From assembly GCF_023184515.1 (NCBI RefSeq), contig NZ_JAAHBP010000017.1, positions 163,736-227,735 on the forward strand: a DNA stretch of 64,000 nucleotides. Reading direction: 5' to 3'. Positions 32,965 to 41,381 of this stretch are shown here, in pieces (positions within the stretch are counted from its first letter, which is position 1; the number at the start of each line of letters is the position of its first letter). The stretch is from Streptomyces sp. D2-8 (GTDB lineage Bacteria; Actinomycetota; Actinomycetes; Streptomycetales; Streptomycetaceae). A program made the position numbers and the translations under genes. A model generated the notes under the pieces. That model made no database searches and was not told where the DNA came from. It saw nothing but the letters and a program-made list of their open reading frames with translations.

Positions 32965-35205
32965 GTGCCCCGCTTCAGCATCATCGTCCCCGTCTACAAG
33001 GTGCAGGGCTTCCTGCGCGAGTGTCTCGACTCGGTGCTCGGCCAGTCCTACGGCGACTTCGAGGTGATCGCCGTGGACGACCGCTCGCCCGACGGCAGCG
33101 GCGCGATCCTCGACGAGTACGCCGCCCGTGACGCCCGGGTGCGGGTGCTGCACCTGCCCGAGAACGTGGGCCTCGGCCGGGCCCGCAACGCCGGTCTCGC
33201 GCAGGCGGCCGGCGACTACGTCCTGTTCCTGGACAGCGACGACCACTACACGCCCGGCCTGCTGGCCGCCGTCGCCGCCCGCCTGGCGGCGACCGACGAC
33301 CCGGACATCCTGGTCTTCGACCATGTGCGCACCCACTGGTGGGGCCGGGGCGGGCGCAGCGAGGCGGCGGACCTGCTGGCCGCGGCGGGCCTGGAGACGT
33401 TCCGCATCCGGGAGAGCCCGCGGTATCTGAACCTGTTCCTGGTCGCCTGGAACAAGGCCTACCGCCGGTCGTTCTTCGAGGAGCACGGCCTTCGGTACGC
33501 GCCGGGGCTGTACGAGGACGCGCCGGTCACCTACCGGTCGATGGTGCTGGCCGACCGCATCGCCTGCCTGGACCGGATCGGCGTGGAGTACCGGCAGCGC
33601 CGGCAGGGCGCGATCACCAAGACGCCCGGGCGCCGGCACTTCGAGATCTTCGCGCAGTACGAGGGCCTGTTCACGTTCCTGGAGCAGCACACCGGCCTCG
33701 ACTGGGCGCGGCCGCTGCTGCTGGAGCGGGCGCTGGACCACATGCTGTTCGTGCTGGCCCGCGAGGACCGGGTGCGGCCCGCGGACCGGGGCGACTTCTA
33801 CCGCGAGATCCGCTCCTTCCACCGCCGTCACCTCCCCGAGGGCGGTTTCCCGCTGCCGGACGGCTGGCGCGGGGCCGAGATGCGGCTGCTGGCCTCGGCG
33901 CCCTACGCGTCGTACGCGGCGGCACGCGGGCTGCGGGATCTGCGCGCGGCCGCCCTGGGCGGACGGCGGCGGGTGGCGAAGAGGGCGTCGGAGACGGCCC
34001 TGCGCGGCTGGTACGCGGCCCACTCGCAGCGCCCCCTCGATCCGCACCTCGCCGTCTACTCGGCGACCCACCACCGGGGCGTGACGGGCGACCCGGCCGC
34101 GATCCACGCCAAGGCCCTGGAGATCGCACCGCACATCCGGGGCGTGTGGGTGGTCCGGGAGGACGCCGTGGACGCGCTGCCGCCCGGCATCGACCACGTG
34201 ACGCCCGGCTCGCGGCGCTACCACGAGGTCATGGCGCGGGCCACGTACTGGGTGAACAACGTCAACTGGCCCGGCACCCTGGCCAAGCGGCCCGGCAGCG
34301 TCCACATCCACACCCATCAGGGCACCCCGCTCAAGTACATGGGCGCCGACCTGCTGACCAAGCCGGGCGCCCGGCACGGCTTCGACGTGCCGCAGATGCT
34401 GCGCCGCGCCGACCGCTGGGACTACAGCCTGGTCGCGGGGCGGCACGCGGAGCGGGCCTGGGAGCGGGCGTACCCGTGCCACTTCACCTCGCTGCGCACC
34501 GGCAGCCCGCGCAACGACGTGCTGCTCGGCGCCGGTCCGGAGCGGGGCCGGGAGGTGCGCGAACGGCTCGGGATCCCGGCCGGTGACACGGTCGTGCTGT
34601 ACGCGCCGACCCGTCGCGACTACCGGCGCGGCGGCCATGTCGACCGGTTCGACCTGGCACGGTTCGCCGCGGACCTGGGCCCCGGGCACACGCTGGTCGT
34701 CCGGCTGCACCCGTCACTGGCGGCGGGTGTCGCGCGGGGTCTCGGCCTGGCCGACCTGCACCGGCGGGGCGTGCTGGTGGACGCCACCGACGAGCCGCAC
34801 GTCGAGGACGTGATGCTCGCCTCCGACGTGCTGGTCACCGACTACTCCGCCCTGATGTTCGACTACGCGCTCCTGGACCGGCCGATCGTGGTCCACGCCG
34901 ACGACTGGGGCGCGTTCGCGGCGAGCCGGGGCGCCTACTTCGACATCACGGCCGACGCGCCGGGCCATGTGTCGCGCTCGTACCGCGAGCTGGCCTGGCT
35001 GTTCGCGTCCGGCACCTGGCAGGACGCGGAGGCGGCGCGGCTGCGGGCGGGCTTCCGGGAGCGGTACTGCGAGTTCGAGGACGGGCGGGCCGCCGAGCGG
35101 GTCGTCCGCCTGCTGATGCTGGGCGAGCGGGGCGGTGCGCTGCTGCCCGCGGCCCGCCGGACCGAGGGCGCCCGCACCCGACCCGAGGCGCTGATCGAGA
35201 GATGA
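32965..35205 (+). CDS. GT2-TagF fusion 3, variant with His-to-Gln in the HGTPLK motif
   Basis: 746 residues from GTG 32965, chosen because it aligns with the PRFSI start of the paralogues; GAGGAG lies about 13 nt upstream. The GT2 domain is complete (VDDRSPDGSG, NVGLGRARNAGL, LDSDD near 89, YEDAPVTYRSM). The glycerophosphotransferase-like domain retains YAPTRRDYRRG and TDYSALMFDYALLDRPIVV. At the position of the normally invariant His before GTPLK it has Gln (THQGTPLKYMGADL, codon cag, near residue 451), and TDYSS is TDYSA. The C-terminal domain may therefore be altered in activity or substrate. The stop overlaps the next start (ATGA). Confidence 0.88.
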   Translation: MPRFSIIVPVYKVQGFLRECLDSVLGQSYGDFEVIAVDDRSPDGSGAILDEYAARDARVRVLHLPENVGLGRARNAGLAQAAGDYVLFLDSDDHYTPGLLAAVAARLAATDDPDILVFDHVRTHWWGRGGRSEAADLLAAAGLETFRIRESPRYLNLFLVAWNKAYRRSFFEEHGLRYAPGLYEDAPVTYRSMVLADRIACLDRIGVEYRQRRQGAITKTPGRRHFEIFAQYEGLFTFLEQHTGLDWARPLLLERALDHMLFVLAREDRVRPADRGDFYREIRSFHRRHLPEGGFPLPDGWRGAEMRLLASAPYASYAAARGLRDLRAAALGGRRRVAKRASETALRGWYAAHSQRPLDPHLAVYSATHHRGVTGDPAAIHAKALEIAPHIRGVWVVREDAVDALPPGIDHVTPGSRRYHEVMARATYWVNNVNWPGTLAKRPGSVHIHTHQGTPLKYMGADLLTKPGARHGFDVPQMLRRADRWDYSLVAGRHAERAWERAYPCHFTSLRTGSPRNDVLLGAGPERGREVRERLGIPAGDTVVLYAPTRRDYRRGGHVDRFDLARFAADLGPGHTLVVRLHPSLAAGVARGLGLADLHRRGVLVDATDEPHVEDVMLASDVLVTDYSALMFDYALLDRPIVVHADDWGAFAASRGAYFDITADAPGHVSRSYRELAWLFASGTWQDAEAARLRAGFRERYCEFEDGRAAERVVRLLMLGERGGALLPAARRTEGARTRPEALIER

Positions 35206-37019
35206 GAACTCCCGCGACCCCAGAGGCCGCCCCCTCCCTGCCCGGCCAGCGGGCCTCCTCGGCCCGGCCGCCGGCCGCCGCCGAGCCGCTGCGGCCGGTG
35301 CACCGGTGGCACGCCGCCCTGGTCGCCGTGCCCACCGCCGCCCTGTTCGTGCTGGGCTACCGTCGCCGCTGGATCTGCGACGACGGGCTCATCTACCTGC
35401 GCCCGGTCCGGCAGATCCTGGCGGGCAACGGACCCGTCTTCAACGTCGGGGAGCGGGCGGAGAGTTCGACCGGCACCCTGTGGCAGTGGCTGCTCGCGCT
35501 CACCACCTGGGTCACCGGCGAGGACCCGGCGTTCCTCGCGGTCGGGCTCGGTCTGGGCTTGAGCACCGCCGGGTTCGCGTTCGCCCTGCTCGCGACGTGC
35601 CGGCTGCACCGGGGTGCCGGGCTGCTGCTCCCGGCGGGCGTGTTCGTGCTGCTGGCCGTGCCGCCGTTCTGGTCGTACATGACCTCGGGTCTGGAGAGCG
35701 GCCTCGGCGCCTTCTGGACCGGCCTGTCGTGGTGGCTGCTGACGCGGACCCGGCACGGTCAGGAGGCCCGTCAGACGTGCACGGCCGCTTTCGTGTTCGG
35801 GCTGGGTCCGCTGGTCCGGCCCGATCTCGCGGTGGTCACGGCGTGCTTCCTGGCGGCCCAGTGGTGGGTGCTGCGTCCCTCCCGGAGGGGTACGGCGGCG
35901 ATGCTGGCCTCGGCGGGCGCGGTGCCGCTGGCGTACGAGGTCTTCCGGGCCGGGTACTACGGGATCCTGGTGCCGCTGCCCGCCATCGCCAAGGAGGCGA
36001 GCGCCAGCGACTGGAGCCGGGGCGCCGGGTACGTGCAGGAGACGCTCGGGCCCTACTGGCTGTGGCCCGCCGTCCCGGTGCTCGGCGCGCTGGCCGTCCT
36101 GCTGGTGCGGCGCACGCACACACAGCGGCAGGACCGCGTCCCGGGGCGGGCCTCGCTCGCGGTGCTGCTGGCGCCGCTCGCGGCCGGCCTGCTGCTGGCC
36201 GGGTACGTCGTGCGTGTCGGCGGCGACTACATGCACGCCCGCATGATCCTTCCCGCACTCCTGCTGCTGCTCCTGCCGGTGCTGGTCGTGCCCGCGACCA
36301 GGTTCACGGGCGTCGCGAGCGCGCTGCTGGCGGTGTGGCTGTGCGCGACGGTCAGTCCGCTGCGGGCACCCTTCGACGTGCGCAGCACACCCGGGTCGTT
36401 CAACGTGCGCAGCTCCGACGTGGAGGGCCTCGGCGACCACAACCCGGTGCGCACCGCCACCTGGGTGGACAACTGGCCCGCCCTGCCGGAGGGGCGCGCC
36501 ATGCTGGCCCGGGCCGAGCGCGCGCCCGGGCCGACGCTGCTCTACTTCGACGCCGAGCGGCGGCTGCACGCCACGCCGATGCGGGCGGACTCCCCGTACC
36601 AGGTGGTGATCGTGGGACGTCATCTCGGCGTGACGGGAGCGGCGGCGCCGCTGAGCGCCTACGTCAACGACGCCTGGGGGCTGGCCAGTCCCGTCGGCGC
36701 GCATCTGGCACTGGAGCGGTGGAGCTGGCCCGGGCACGAGAAGTTCCTGCGCAACCACTGGGTCTTCGCGGAGTGGGCCGTCGAGCACCCGCCGCAGCGC
36801 GACCTGCTGCGCGCCGGGGCCTCGCGGGAGGCGGTCGAGACGGCCCGGGCCGCGCTGGGTTGCGGTGAACTCGCCGAGCTGCGGGAGTCGGTGCGCGCAC
36901 CGCTCACCGCCGAGCGGTTCTGGCAGAACCTCACCGGGGCGGTCGAGCGGACCCGGTTCCGCTTCGCGCGCTGGCCGGCGGCGGCACAGCAGGCGCTGTG
37001 CGAGGTGCCCAAGCGCTAG
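35202..37019 (+). CDS. Polytopic GT-C-like protein, AftB/ZomB-type
   Basis: A 605-residue membrane protein with roughly ten hydrophobic helices in the first 380 residues and a soluble C-terminal domain. The first periplasmic loop reads WICDDGLIYLRPVRQIL then GNGPVFNVGERAESSTGTLW, closely resembling the signature of the AftB (terminal arabinofuranosyltransferase)/ZomB family, in which the DD pair is the catalytic site of a polyprenyl-phosphate-dependent GT-C enzyme. It is translationally coupled to fusion 3. It probably adds a sugar to the exported polymer on the outer face of the membrane; the donor is unknown. Streptomyces lacks arabinogalactan, so the acceptor must differ from that in mycobacteria. 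Confidence 0.8.
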   Translation: MRTPATPEAAPSLPGQRASSARPPAAAEPLRPVHRWHAALVAVPTAALFVLGYRRRWICDDGLIYLRPVRQILAGNGPVFNVGERAESSTGTLWQWLLALTTWVTGEDPAFLAVGLGLGLSTAGFAFALLATCRLHRGAGLLLPAGVFVLLAVPPFWSYMTSGLESGLGAFWTGLSWWLLTRTRHGQEARQTCTAAFVFGLGPLVRPDLAVVTACFLAAQWWVLRPSRRGTAAMLASAGAVPLAYEVFRAGYYGILVPLPAIAKEASASDWSRGAGYVQETLGPYWLWPAVPVLGALAVLLVRRTHTQRQDRVPGRASLAVLLAPLAAGLLLAGYVVRVGGDYMHARMILPALLLLLLPVLVVPATRFTGVASALLAVWLCATVSPLRAPFDVRSTPGSFNVRSSDVEGLGDHNPVRTATWVDNWPALPEGRAMLARAERAPGPTLLYFDAERRLHATPMRADSPYQVVIVGRHLGVTGAAAPLSAYVNDAWGLASPVGAHLALERWSWPGHEKFLRNHWVFAEWAVEHPPQRDLLRAGASREAVETARAALGCGELAELRESVRAPLTAERFWQNLTGAVERTRFRFARWPAAAQQALCEVPKR

Positions 37020-37125
37020 CTCGGCAGGTGGGCGCAGGTGGCTCACCCGATGAAGTGATCCGGGGTCAGGGCATGCGTAGGCGCGGGAACATTCGGCGCA
37101 TGCCCCAGATCCCCTCCACCCTCCT

Positions 37126-38685
37126 GTGAGCGCCCCGGTCCTCGTCCGGCGGGCCGTGCGCGGCGCGACGGCACTGCGCGGCGGCCGTGCCGGGCGGCTC
37201 ACCCCGTACCAGTTCTACGGCGCCCTGTTCTGGCTGGTGATGACGCTGGCGTACTGGCGGATCCCGCTGTGCTGCGACGCCGGACAGCACGCGGCGGTCG
37301 TCGAGCGCCTCAAGGCCGATCTGCTGCACCCGGCCCACACCATGGCGGACCTGCCGGGCGAGGGCAGCCCGTACTACGGCCCGTACGCCGTCGCCCAGGG
37401 TGTGCTGGCGCGGCTGACGGGGCTGTCCGGCTGGGAGGTCGTGAAGCTCGCCGGGCCGGTGCATCTGCTGGTGCTGCTGACGGGGCTCGGCCGTTTCGTC
37501 AGGACCCTCACCGCCCGGCCTTGGGCGCCGGTGTGGGCCCTGCTGTTCATGACGCTGCTGTGGGGCACCGCGCGGATCCTGTGGAGCGGCTACCTCGGGC
37601 TGATGCCGATGACGACGAACCTGGGCTACCCGTCCGCGCTCGCGATCGGCTTGACGTTCTGGGCGTGGGCCTGGACGGGCACGCGTGCCCGGGACGACGC
37701 CCCCGCCGTGCGGTTCGTCGGCCCGAGCGGGCTCGGCGGCTGGTGGGGGTACGCCGGGATCGGCGCCCTGTACGGGCTGATCCTGCTCACCCATCCCGTC
37801 ACGGCGGCCTCGGCGCTCACCGGGGCGGTGGCGATCGTGGCATCCCGGCAGCGCGGCTGGCGCCGGCCGGTCGTGGCGCGCTGGGCGCTCACCGGGGCGG
37901 CCTTGGCGACGGTGGCCCTGACCTGGCCGTACTACGACGTCCTGACGCTGGTGGGCGACACCGGCATGGACGCGATGCACCGGCAGCTGTACGAGCGGAT
38001 GCTCGCCAACTCCTGGCTGGCGCTGCTCGGCCTGCCCGCGCTCTGGGCGCGGGCCCGCAGGTCGGCGCGTGATCCGCTGGTGCTGATGTTCCTGCTGACG
38101 TGCCTGCTGGTGGTGTACGGCTGGGTCAGCGGGCACTACACGTACGCCCGGGCCCTGTGGGCCGCGCTGGTGCCGTTGCAGTTCGCCCTGGCGGTGGAGC
38201 TGGCGGCGCCCCGGCCCTGGCAGTGGGCCCGGCGACTGCTGGGCGGGGCGGCGGCGGTCGGGGTGTGCGTCGGGTTCGTCACCGTGCACGCCGGGGCGGT
38301 CGTGCCGCGCTCGGCCGACCCGGTGGGGTTCCCGCAGCCGACGCGCTGGCCGTCGTACGACTGGGCGGCGCGGCACATCGGGCCCGGGGAGGTGGTGATC
38401 ACCGACGGGTACTTCGCCAGTCACGCCATCGCCGGGTACGGGCCGAACCTCGCCGCGCCCATCTGGCCCGACCCCGCCCTGGACGAGCGGCGGCGCGAGC
38501 GCCGGGCGGCCGACGTCCGCGCCTATCTCGCCCCCGGCTCGACCCGCGCCGAGCGGTCCGCCGTCGTCCGCCGCTACCACGTGCGCTGGCTGCTGCTGAC
38601 GCGCTGGCACCCGGTGCCCGAGGAGGCCGTGGTGGTGGCGTGGAGCAGCCGGACGGGGGAGGTGCTGGCGCGGGTCGGGGGGTGA
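37126..38685 (+). CDS. Polytopic membrane protein, GT-C-like
   Basis: A 519-residue integral membrane protein with about 9-10 helices and a soluble C-terminal third (about 400-519). The first outside loop has RIPLCCDAGQHAAVVERL, an Asp/His cluster in the position where GT-C glycosyltransferases carry their catalytic Asp. The C-terminal domain contains EVVITDGYFASHAIAGYGPN. The start is GTG 37126, overlapping the stop of a 9-codon frame at 37100. No family could be named. Membership in the glycopolymer locus suggests a lipid-linked sugar transferase or polymer-handling role. It converges with ohr, with a gap of 10 bp. Confidence 0.72.
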   Translation: MSAPVLVRRAVRGATALRGGRAGRLTPYQFYGALFWLVMTLAYWRIPLCCDAGQHAAVVERLKADLLHPAHTMADLPGEGSPYYGPYAVAQGVLARLTGLSGWEVVKLAGPVHLLVLLTGLGRFVRTLTARPWAPVWALLFMTLLWGTARILWSGYLGLMPMTTNLGYPSALAIGLTFWAWAWTGTRARDDAPAVRFVGPSGLGGWWGYAGIGALYGLILLTHPVTAASALTGAVAIVASRQRGWRRPVVARWALTGAALATVALTWPYYDVLTLVGDTGMDAMHRQLYERMLANSWLALLGLPALWARARRSARDPLVLMFLLTCLLVVYGWVSGHYTYARALWAALVPLQFALAVELAAPRPWQWARRLLGGAAAVGVCVGFVTVHAGAVVPRSADPVGFPQPTRWPSYDWAARHIGPGEVVITDGYFASHAIAGYGPNLAAPIWPDPALDERRRERRAADVRAYLAPGSTRAERSAVVRRYHVRWLLLTRWHPVPEEAVVVAWSSRTGEVLARVGG

Positions 38686-38695
38686 CCTCGAAGGG

Positions 38696-39109
<414 letters not shown>

Positions 39110-39177
39110 GGAAAACCTTCCCTCTCACGTCAACGTTCGGCGGCCCGCTTCCGGGCCGCCTGACACCCAGAATTAGA

Positions 39178-39198
39178 GCACACAATTTAGTTGTGTGC
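39178..39198. promoter_or_regulatory. OhrR operator between ohr and ohrR
   Basis: A perfect inverted repeat gcacacaa-N5-ttgtgtgc (39178-39185 and 39191-39198), AT-rich against a GC-rich background, centred 79 bp upstream of ohr and 44 bp upstream of ohrR. It is the obvious binding site for the peroxide-sensing repressor and would control both genes. Confidence 0.88.
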
Positions 39199-39231
39199 AA
39201 TTGAATGGCGGGTGCGAGCTATCCTGGACGC

Positions 39232-39720
39232 ATGAACACGCCGGACGACGACTGGCTCCGCCTGGACCAGCAGATCTGCTTCTCCCTGCACGCGGCCTCC
39301 CGCGCCTTCAACGGCGTCTACCGCGGGATCCTCAAGGACCTCGGGCTCACCTACCCGCAGTACCTGGTGATGCTGGTGCTGTGGGAGCACGACGAGCTGC
39401 CCGTGAAGAAGCTCGGCGAGCACCTGCGGCTCGACTCCGGCACGCTGTCTCCCCTGCTCAAGCGGCTGGAAGCGGCCGGTCTGGTGCGCCGGGAGCGCAG
39501 TGCGCGCGACGAGCGGTCGGTGGAGGTGCGGCTGACCGGGGAGGGCGTCGCGCTGCGCGGGCGGGCGCTTCAGGTGCCGCGCCGGATCGCCTCCTCGACC
39601 GGGTTCGGCCCCGAGGAGGTCCGCGCCCTGCGCGCCCGCCTGGACGAGCTCACCACCGCGCTGGACGCGGCCGCGCTCGCGGAGCCGCAGGGCGGCCCGG
39701 CGGCAGACGAGCGGTCGTAG
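39232..39720 (+). CDS. ohrR: MarR-family organic-peroxide sensor OhrR
   Basis: A 162-residue MarR-type winged-helix repressor. The peroxide-sensing cysteine is Cys16 in DQQICFSLHAASRAF, and the LTYPQYLVMLVLWE, LDSGTLSPLLKRLE and RDERSVEVRLT segments are typical of OhrR. Oxidation of Cys16 by organic hydroperoxides releases the operator at 39178-39198. The start is ATG 39232; an upstream in-frame ATG would place the operator in the coding sequence. Its last 71 bp overlap the end of the convergent GT-C gene. Confidence 0.93.
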   Translation: MNTPDDDWLRLDQQICFSLHAASRAFNGVYRGILKDLGLTYPQYLVMLVLWEHDELPVKKLGEHLRLDSGTLSPLLKRLEAAGLVRRERSARDERSVEVRLTGEGVALRGRALQVPRRIASSTGFGPEEVRALRARLDELTTALDAAALAEPQGGPAADERS

Positions 39721-41290
39721 CGGCGCCGGGCGGCACCTCGGACACGCCCGGCGGCACCTCGGCCGGCTCCCGTCGGACGTGGAGGCGGAGCACCACGTCG
39801 TCCCTGACGTGTTCCTCACGGACGGTGAACTCCTTGTCCAGGACGGCGAGCTTGGTGCGTTCGACCGGGTCGGGCGGAGACCAGCGCGGGTCCAGCGCAT
39901 ACCGCTCGGCGATCACCCAGACGCGCTCCACCGGGGCGAGCCGCTGCCGCAGCTCCCCTGGGGTCGCCTCCAGCCCCCACAGCGTCCCGGAGCGGGGCGC
40001 GGACTCCCGCAGCGCGATGTCCCGCACCCGCCGGAACCCCTTCGGATAGGCCAGCGCGGCGAGCCTGCCGACGGACGGCACGAACAGCACCGGGTCGCCG
40101 GGGCGCATCTGACGGACGGCGAGCGCGGAGACCACGGCGAGGTTGTCCGGGCGGTGGGCGGCGGAACGGTCCTGGCGATGCACCGGGAGCTGATGCAGGA
40201 AGGTGCCGGTGAGGGCGAGGACGCCGGTGACGCCCACGACGGCCCGTACCCGCCGGCCGCCCACCCGCAGCCGCCGCCCGTCGAACCGCACCCGCCCCAG
40301 CACGTGGGCCACCCGCCCGGCCCCGGCCGCGACCAGCAGGGACGCGCCCGCCAGCGCGTAGAGCACGTACCGGTCGTGGTAGAGCGGCCGGACCTGCGAC
40401 ACGGTCATCAGGATCCCCGGCGGCACCAGCAGCAGCGGAAGCGCGACCGCGGCCGTCCGCCGCTCCCGGAGTCCTGCGGCCATCAGCAGCAGCGCCCCCC
40501 AGAACACCGGCCCCGCCGGGCCGGGCGAGAAGTTCCGGGCCAGCTTCCCGACCCGGTCCCACCCCGGCGACACCAGCCACGCCACCTGCCCGGACTGCCC
40601 CTGCGACACCCACACCAGCGGCAGCAGAAGCAGCGCCACCACCCCCGCCGCACGCCCCCAGCCGGACCACACCCTCCTCGGCACCCGCAGCAGGGCCAGC
40701 GTCACCACGTGCGCGGCCAGCACCGGCACCGCCAGTTCGTGCAGCACACAGGTCAGCGCCACGACCGTCCCGTACGGCCACCAAGCCCGGGCACCCACCC
40801 CGTCCACGGCCCTCAGGAGCAGCAGCGTCGCCCCCGCCACGCCCGCCGCGACGAGCGCGTACGACCGTCCCTCCTGGGCATAGTGGCCGGTCATCGGCGT
40901 GATCGCGTAGAGGACACCGGCCCACAGGCCGGCCCGGGGCCCGGCCAGCCGGACGCCCAGGGCCGCGACCAGGCCGGCGGTCGCCGTCGCCGCGCAGACC
41001 GACGGCAGGCGCAGCACGACCTCGCCGGGGTGGACGGTGAGGACGGCGTGCATGAACAGGTAGTACAGGCCGTGCACCGCGTCCACGTCGTGCAGCAGCC
41101 GCCAGATCTGCGGGACCGTGCGCTGCGCGACCTGGAACGTGACGCTCTCGTCGCCCCACATGCCGCCGCGGTCCAGGCCCCACAGCCCGATCGCGAGCAT
41201 CACCGCCATGGGCACCGCCACGGGCGCCACCCCGGCGGCCACCGGCGCCACCCCGAACCGGCCGCTCCCCCTCGACTGTCCGCTCTTCAC
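39650..41290 (-). CDS. Polytopic GT-C glycosyltransferase-like (ArnT/PMT-like superfamily)
   Basis: A 546-residue membrane protein with about ten helices over the first 360 residues and a soluble C-terminal region. The first loop carries GGMWGDESVTF (Asp-Glu pair, the catalytic position in GT-C enzymes), then HGLYYLFMHAV and GHYAQEGRSYAL, all common in bacterial dolichyl/polyprenyl-phosphate-dependent mannosyltransferase-like proteins. The last about 25 residues (Pro/Arg/Ala-rich) are encoded antisense to ohrR, so the true family domain ends earlier. It is divergent from the GT2 gene at 41382. It probably decorates a wall polymer on the outer side of the membrane. Confidence 0.8.
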   Translation of the reverse strand: MKSGQSRGSGRFGVAPVAAGVAPVAVPMAVMLAIGLWGLDRGGMWGDESVTFQVAQRTVPQIWRLLHDVDAVHGLYYLFMHAVLTVHPGEVVLRLPSVCAATATAGLVAALGVRLAGPRAGLWAGVLYAITPMTGHYAQEGRSYALVAAGVAGATLLLLRAVDGVGARAWWPYGTVVALTCVLHELAVPVLAAHVVTLALLRVPRRVWSGWGRAAGVVALLLLPLVWVSQGQSGQVAWLVSPGWDRVGKLARNFSPGPAGPVFWGALLLMAAGLRERRTAAVALPLLLVPPGILMTVSQVRPLYHDRYVLYALAGASLLVAAGAGRVAHVLGRVRFDGRRLRVGGRRVRAVVGVTGVLALTGTFLHQLPVHRQDRSAAHRPDNLAVVSALAVRQMRPGDPVLFVPSVGRLAALAYPKGFRRVRDIALRESAPRSGTLWGLEATPGELRQRLAPVERVWVIAERYALDPRWSPPDPVERTKLAVLDKEFTVREEHVRDDVVLRLHVRREPAEVPPGVSEVPPGAATTARLPPGRPAAPRARPRPARW

Positions 41291-41381
41291 GGCCCGATTC
41301 TGTGCCGATTCAGAGGCTTCGTGGGTTTTTGATGGTGTGTTATCACTTTCATGTCATTCGCCCGGCTTACGATCCGCCGTG

